A stretch of 64,000 nucleotides of DNA from Canna indica (taxonomy: Eukaryota > Streptophyta > Magnoliopsida > Zingiberales > Cannaceae). The number at the start of each line of letters is the position of its first letter. The stretch's first letter is position 1. Below the pieces are notes generated by a model. The model was not told where the DNA came from. It did no database searches and was given only the letters and a program-made list of their open reading frames with translations. The stretch is from positions 84,808,001 through 84,872,000 of the forward strand of contig CP136892.1 in the NCBI GenBank assembly GCA_034359265.1, in the 5' to 3' direction. Shown here piece after piece: positions 59,150 to 64,000 of this stretch. Both the position numbers and the translations under genes were made by a program.

Positions 59150-59700
59150 CCTTCTTCAATGATATCAACAAGTTAAACAGCCACGCTATATCATCTTCCT
59201 CTAACAGTCAGTGCTACCCACATCCAGCTGACTCCAAATGAAAACAAGACGTTCCTACTCCAGCTCTCTTATCCAAGAAACCTAAATTAGTACGGAAACC
59301 CTAAATCCTTTCACCCGTTCTTCGAAAAAATGAACTCATAGCCCCAAACCAGAGCAATTCGCATCAAAATCACGCCTTTACGCATTCCAATCACCCGAAA
59401 CTTTCTTAAAACGAGATTTTGATCAATACTCCATCCGAGAAAGCTGAGAAATCCAGGAAATTGACGGTCCCCAAATCTCTGAGAAGAGAATATCGGCTAC
59501 CAAGATGAGGGAAGCTACGAGACGAAGCGTAAAGTAAACAAGGGCGAAAACAAACTACATATAGAAACTCACGCCCGAATCCGAACCCAAATAGACTCCC
59601 GGTCAAACAAAGAAACCAAAGAAAACGCAACAAAAGAATCAAAATAATGGGATGATAATTAATACAAGACATGAAGACAGCAATAGATAGAGAGAGGAGG
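59150..59700 (-). promoter_or_regulatory. 5' leader region of the ARID gene
   Basis: On the minus strand a GGGC/GTGAGT donor-like site lies at 59571/59570, so the leader may contain an intron. An 88-codon frame beginning at 59672 runs into this donor but has no similarity to the family, and the ATG at 59149 gives the expected N-terminus. Confidence 0.4.
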
Positions 59701-60360
59701 CTAATAGTTCCGTAGTCGAGGATAATAAATCGTCCTATTAATCAATTCGTGTCCCCTTCTGTAGGCTGTACCATTACTCAGAGGAAAAGAAATGCAAAAA
59801 AGGATCATTTTTATTTTGAAGATGAAAAAAGATCAATTTTCTGCGTGGGACTGGGCAAATGGAAATTTTCGCCACGCAAGAGGAAACTTTTCCCTCGGAT
59901 CATTTTCATTGATTAATGAAAAGACGCGAGAGGAGGAAATTTCTTTCTTCTTTTTTTGCTTCTGCTTTTCCCGATTCGATCCATGACTGCTTACTGCTGC
60001 TCCAAATGCCCTAATAAGAGGCTCTTTTCTATACATATAGTAACGATGATCACCACTCTCCGCGTAAGTGGGATTCTTGGATTAATTGATGTGGGGTTGT
60101 GGTCCTTGTGGATTTGGATCGCTCGCTCGACGTAGGAGTTCGCGTAGTTCTTCGCGTCGCGGGGATGGTTCTTGGTCAGTTGGTCTCATCGACGGACTAT
60201 CAGTCACGTGCTCAAATTGGGCATCACGTGTGCAGTTTAGTTGTTGCGCTCGAACCTTTTAAGGGAAGCGGGTGCCGCCACAGCCACGTGGATGGATCCA
60301 ATTCTCATTTTCTTAGCCATCTCGAGAATGGCAGAATGATGATTAAACCCAATAGTTAAA
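59701..60360. promoter_or_regulatory. Spacer with a cluster of three G-boxes
   Basis: CACGTG occurs at 60205-60210, 60225-60230 and 60285-60290. This is the binding site for bZIP and bHLH factors such as ABFs, HY5 and PIFs. The cluster is about 1.05 kb upstream of the ARID start codon and 2.8 kb upstream of the FAB1 start codon. No gene was recognised in the segment. Confidence 0.4.
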
Positions 60361-60874
60361 CTCCAAGTAAAATTAAGAGGAAATTGCAAGGAATAATCTT
60401 TTGAAATAAAGGTTTTAAAAACTGCTCTTTATATAAGGTTTTTGAAAAAATAATTATATTTCGTCTTGTCGAAAGTAAATGTTCTTGAAACCATATTTCA
60501 TGATAGAGAAGCTAGAATTAAAAGCAAAATAAGTTAATTTTCAAAAATCAAAATATTTTAATGCCCTCGCTCTCCTCGACCCGCACTCTCGTAAGTTTGA
60601 AACTAAAATCAAAGATTTTCGATCTAAAATTAAATTTTTTCCACCCTCATTTGGAGATTGTGTTCCTCTTCCATCGCTCATGCCCCGACCCAGTGTTGCT
60701 GGATTTCGGTTGTCGTCGCCGACCCACCTTTGTCAACCATAATCAATCATTGATTTTTTGCATAAATTGAGAAAATGACATCAAAGTTTGTACCTAAATC
60801 CCTCATTTAGCTCAAGTTTAGGTTCTACATTTCGGAACGAGATTGAGTTATACTTGTGAGATGTTTAGAATTTA
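60361..60874. other. AT-rich spacer
   Basis: No feature recognised. Confidence 0.4.
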
Positions 60875-61212
60875 GCGAGATGTTATGGAGGGGGCAGGAT
60901 GTTCTGGGCAGAGCGAATTATTGCGATGGTGGACGAGATGTTATAAAGGTTGAAGGATATTTTGGACGGATTATTATGAGAGTGGATGAGATGCAATAGA
61001 TGTGACGAGTTTATTATGAGAGTGGACAAGATGTTTATAAAGGTTGCAGAATATTTTGAACAAATTGTTATGGGAGTGAGCATGATATTATGCGAGATGT
61101 TATGGACAAGACAAGTTGTTTGTGATAGTGTGCAAGATGTTTTGAATGTTTTGTTACAAGATATTATAAGCTTTCTCGAGATGTTAAAAGTTTTTCCTAA
61201 GATATTATAACC
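60875..61212. repeat. Degenerate minisatellite
   Basis: Related blocks recur on the + strand: GCGAGATGTTATGG (60875, 61092), TTATAAAGGTTG with a following ATATTTTG (about 60940, 61031), and ATTATGAGAGTGGA (60972, 61012). Unit length is irregular. The open frame of 140 codons on the minus strand here is a by-product of the repeat. Confidence 0.6.
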
Positions 61213-61289
61213 ACGAGCTAGTTGTTTTTTATTGCCGCGGAATGTTGACTTACTATTTTTTGGGTTGGACTTCTTAGAAGCTAACTCTG

Positions 61290-61522
61290 GATATTTTGAA
61301 ACCAAATGAGTTATTTTGATATGCCCATGAATATTGACTTAGTCATTTAAAACATAAAACATAATTTTCTTGATGCTCCTAAAATTAAACATATCTGTAT
61401 GTTAGAAGTTATGGCGTGATATTTTTAGACCAAATGGGTTGTTTTGGTACGTCCATGAATATTGAGTCAGTCATTTAACACATGAAACATAATTCTCTTG
61501 ATGCCCCTAAAAATAAATATAG
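61290..61522. repeat. Two tandem copies of a 128-bp repeat
   Basis: ATATTTT with following ACCAAATG, GTTATTTTG or GTTGTTTTG, CCATGAATATTGA, GTCATTTAA and CATAATT recur with a period of 128 bp (ACCAAATG at 61301 and 61429). Confidence 0.7.
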
Positions 61523-62100
61523 TTGGAAAAATGTAATCTTATATAACATGATTTCATAAGGAAGTAATCTTATTATAATCTTAAAATCAAACAGGAACCA
61601 GATATGAAGGACGATTGGCATCTCATGCTTCACTTTCTCCTAATAAAGAAGGATGCATGCTCTAACATTAAAAACGATGGCCCACCATCACATGCATGCA
61701 TGCGCATGTGATCATATCAAGTTATCAACCTCGCATGCTCGTATGTTTGCCATAAATTCTTAGTCTTTTTTTATACATACAATTAATTATTGCATCCGGT
61801 GACACTGAAATTTAGTTAATTAATCCAACGCAACGCCAAGTCGCCAACGAGTCATCAAATAGAAACAGGTTTAATTCAAGTCCAAATCGTGGACCTACTT
61901 GAATTATTAACTTTTTCTGTGTGTGTTTGAGAGAGAAGGGAAGACGAAGAGATTAAAGAGTAAAAAAAATGACAGGATTACATCCAACTCATATTTTCGA
62001 TTAGTAAAATGTTTTGAAATTTCTTGCACGCGTGTAGTTTCTTCACCGAGAAGCTCCCTTTCAAAAACTAATTTCTTCCTACCTGCGCTGTGATTCGTGA
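61523..62100. other. Spacer with no recognised gene
   Basis: No feature recognised apart from a short CATGCATGCATGCGCATG stretch near 61693. Confidence 0.4.
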
Positions 62101-63130
62101 TCAATATTGGGACCCACTTCGTTCTACCATTCGGTAGACAGGTGGATGAGGGGGGTAAAATATTGGTTCCGGTAAAATAGAGCTCCATTTTTATTGCAAA
62201 AAAAGGTGAGAAATAGGATAGATCGAGAGAAAAGAAAGCGAAGCGAGGGGGAGCGAGTGAGAAGCGGAAAGAACGTTGAACGAGCCAAAGGTTGGACTTT
62301 TCTTTTCGTTTGTTTTCTTTTTCTTTTGCTTGGAGCGCATCTTTTGTTGGATTTTTTTTTTCCTTCATTGCGGTTCTGATCTCTTCATTCATTTCGGGGC
62401 CGGGCAGTGATTTGTTTGAGGAGGGAAGACGGGAACCAATGCGTGGGATTACTCTTGCTTGTTGAACTCGATCGGATTTTGGATTCTTTTTCTTTGTTTC
62501 GTCCCGTCCCCGACCGACGTATTGTCTCCCACTTTGGCGGCCTTTTCTGGGCGACTCTTGTAGTGTGAATCCCTGCGCCATTGAAGGTGTCGAGCATATA
62601 GATGGTGATTCTTGCTATCTCTCATGTGTTGCTTGTGCAAGATAGGAGCTTTTTTGTTGCTTTTATGGTGATTGCTGCGGCGGGTGCAGATAAAGGAAAG
62701 GAGGGACCTTTCGATTGGCTGGTTTTGGGAAAGCTGGCGCTCAAGACGTCGAGCATTTGATCTAGAAGTAGGCTGAAAGGTGTTTGTGTTCCTTCATAGT
62801 TCTGGTTCTCAATTGCTATGGCGTTTTTCCGCGAGGAGATTGTGCATTCTGTTTCTTCGCTTGTTTTGAATTGGTGAAATTGACTTACAAGTAAGAGTGC
62901 TGATTACAATTACTTACTATTAGATCCTACCAATTCTCTATGTAGATTGTTGGAAGCATATGCACTAGATGCAAAAAGAAGCTTTTAGTCTTGGTGCCTT
63001 TTCTGGGAAAACAACATGGGTTACTTAGTGCACAATTTAACTGGGACAAATTTTGAGGGGTTGAGTAAAGAACATCGGAAGCAGCTGATATACTTTTCAA
63101 AATGAATGGGATTGGGAAAGATCATCCTCA
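62101..63130 (+). promoter_or_regulatory. Promoter and 5' leader region of the FAB1-like gene
   Basis: The region upstream of the ATG at 63131 is purine- then pyrimidine-rich (62210-62360), as in plant leaders. It may contain a leader intron whose borders I could not settle. The reading frame directly before the ATG is closed by a TGA near 63082. Confidence 0.35.
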
Positions 63131-63711
63131 ATGGAAAATCCTGACAAGACATTCTTGGTTAGCATTGTAAAGTCATTGTTCCCTCGACGGTCTGAACCAG
63201 CAAATGTTTCACGGAACTTTTGGATGCCCGACCATAGTTGTAGGGTTTGTTATGAGTGCGATTCACAATTCACAGTCTTTAACCGTCGACATCATTGTCG
63301 ACTTTGTGGACGTATTTTTTGTGGAAAATGCACAGCGAATTTTATTCCTGTTGCATCTGCTAATCCTGAAAGAGCTAAAGAAGATTGTGAAAGAATTCGG
63401 GTTTGTAACTTTTGTTTTAAGCAGTGGGAGCCACCAACTGATGATGCTACTCACTTGTGCTTCATTCCTTCGCTTTCGTCAACAAGTTTGTTCAGTAACA
63501 TATCAACTGACACCGCTAATAGCATGCTAACTGCTGGATCTTACTTAACGCCAATGGGACCTTATCACCATATCCCATATGGTCCTGCCCCTAATCCAGG
63601 CCAACCTGTTCAATTGGAATCTTGCTTGGACAAGGCAGACATACAAAGATCTGCAAGAAGCATAGATACTGCAAATATTGGTAGTCATCAGTTTGGTTAT
63701 GCAATGAACAG
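63131..63711 (+). CDS. FAB1: FAB1-type phosphatidylinositol-3-phosphate 5-kinase, first coding exon only (partial)
   Basis: The exon encodes about 193 residues ending at an AACAG/GTATTC donor at 63711/63712; the rest of the gene lies beyond the window. Residues 31-95 are a complete FYVE finger: WMPD at 31-34, RRHHCRLCG at 52-60, RVC at 90-92, and paired zinc cysteines 40/43, 56/59, 64/67 and 92/95. FYVE domains bind PtdIns3P on endosomes. The preceding PRRSEPANVSR block and overall layout match plant FAB1A/B, which convert PtdIns3P to PtdIns(3,5)P2. The chaperonin-like and kinase domains are not visible, so a kinase-less FAB1 or another FYVE protein cannot be formally excluded. Confidence 0.82.
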
Positions 63712-64000
63712 GTATTCTTATCCATTATTGTGAAGTTTTAATGGTGCTTGCTCACTGTAAACACGGAGAACCAGATGATGTACTGGGATGGTATTTTACT
63801 ATTTTGCAACTTAAGAATATATACATCCGTTAATTCTTGAATGAATTTTCCTTTGTTTGCTAAACTATTTATGCACTTTAGTCCATGTCGATAAATGGTT
63901 ATCTAAATTTATATTGCTATATTTTCTAATGAATATGCAGTTGTGTATAATCAACAAAAGTATATTAAAAATTTTCTTGGAACCACTCCAACCTATAATC
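63712..64000 (+). other. Start of the first coding-region intron of the FAB1-like gene
   Basis: AT-rich sequence after the donor; no second exon recognised before the window ends. Confidence 0.6.

Noticed and set aside
59406..59672. Alternative start of the ARID protein from an upstream 88-codon frame
   Set aside because: It could be spliced in frame to the exon at 59149-59009, but the continuous frame from the ATG at 59149 gives residues resembling the family's N-terminus and follows an in-frame stop.
60883..61305. 140-codon frame on the minus strand
   Set aside because: Its translation is repetitive and follows the degenerate minisatellite; no family pattern.

Overview
This is a stretch of nuclear genome from a flowering plant. 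Four long, intron-rich genes carry GT-AG introns and are unmistakably plant types: a SAC-domain phosphoinositide phosphatase, sucrose synthase, a group VII ERF and an ARID/PHD chromatin protein. There is also an intronless SAUR gene and the first coding exon of a FAB1-type lipid kinase. The spacers are AT-rich and full of plant transposons: LINEs, CACTA, hAT, Tourist and Mutator-like MITEs, and an LTR retrotransposon. The GC-rich SAUR beside AT-rich introns makes me lean to a non-grass monocot, but this is a weak guess.

Layout. 1-3571: a decayed LINE, entering from the left edge, interrupted by a hAT-type MITE. 4343-4714 (-): LINE RNase H remnant. 5656-6048 (-): SAUR. 6.1-10.2 kb: AT-rich spacer. 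10626-17770 (+): SAC phosphatase, 16 coding exons, 842 aa. 18-33 kb: transposon-rich spacer with an imperfect 387-bp hairpin, a possible orphan promoter, a Tourist-like MITE, a 929-bp non-autonomous CACTA, a decayed coding CACTA, a LINE 3' fragment and an 824-bp PIF/Harbinger-type MITE. 34993-38966 (+): sucrose synthase, 15 coding exons, 817 aa, behind a leader intron of about 960 bp. 39579-46154: a young LTR retrotransposon with 3.1-kb LTRs and only 295 bp between them. 48191-49603 (-): ERF-VII, 2 exons, 398 aa. 50301-50897: a 0.6-kb foldback. 51646-59149 (-): ARID/PHD protein, 15 coding exons, 777 aa, with a 32-nt exon, one GC-AG intron and two Mutator-type MITEs in one intron. 59.7-62.1 kb: spacer with three G-boxes and degenerate tandem repeats. 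63131-63711 (+): FAB1 first coding exon, running off the right edge.

How they fit together. There are no operons and the genes are independent. Two functional links are worth noting. The SAC phosphatase and FAB1 act in opposite directions on PtdIns(3,5)P2. Sucrose synthase and ERF-VII both belong to the plant low-oxygen response. Whether this neighbourhood means anything cannot be decided from one window. I found no credible new biological system. The most unusual object is the LTR element with giant LTRs and a minimal interior.

Exon borders were placed by eye from splice consensus, reading-frame continuity and family knowledge. In all four complete multi-exon genes the summed exon lengths are divisible by three and end at a stop codon.
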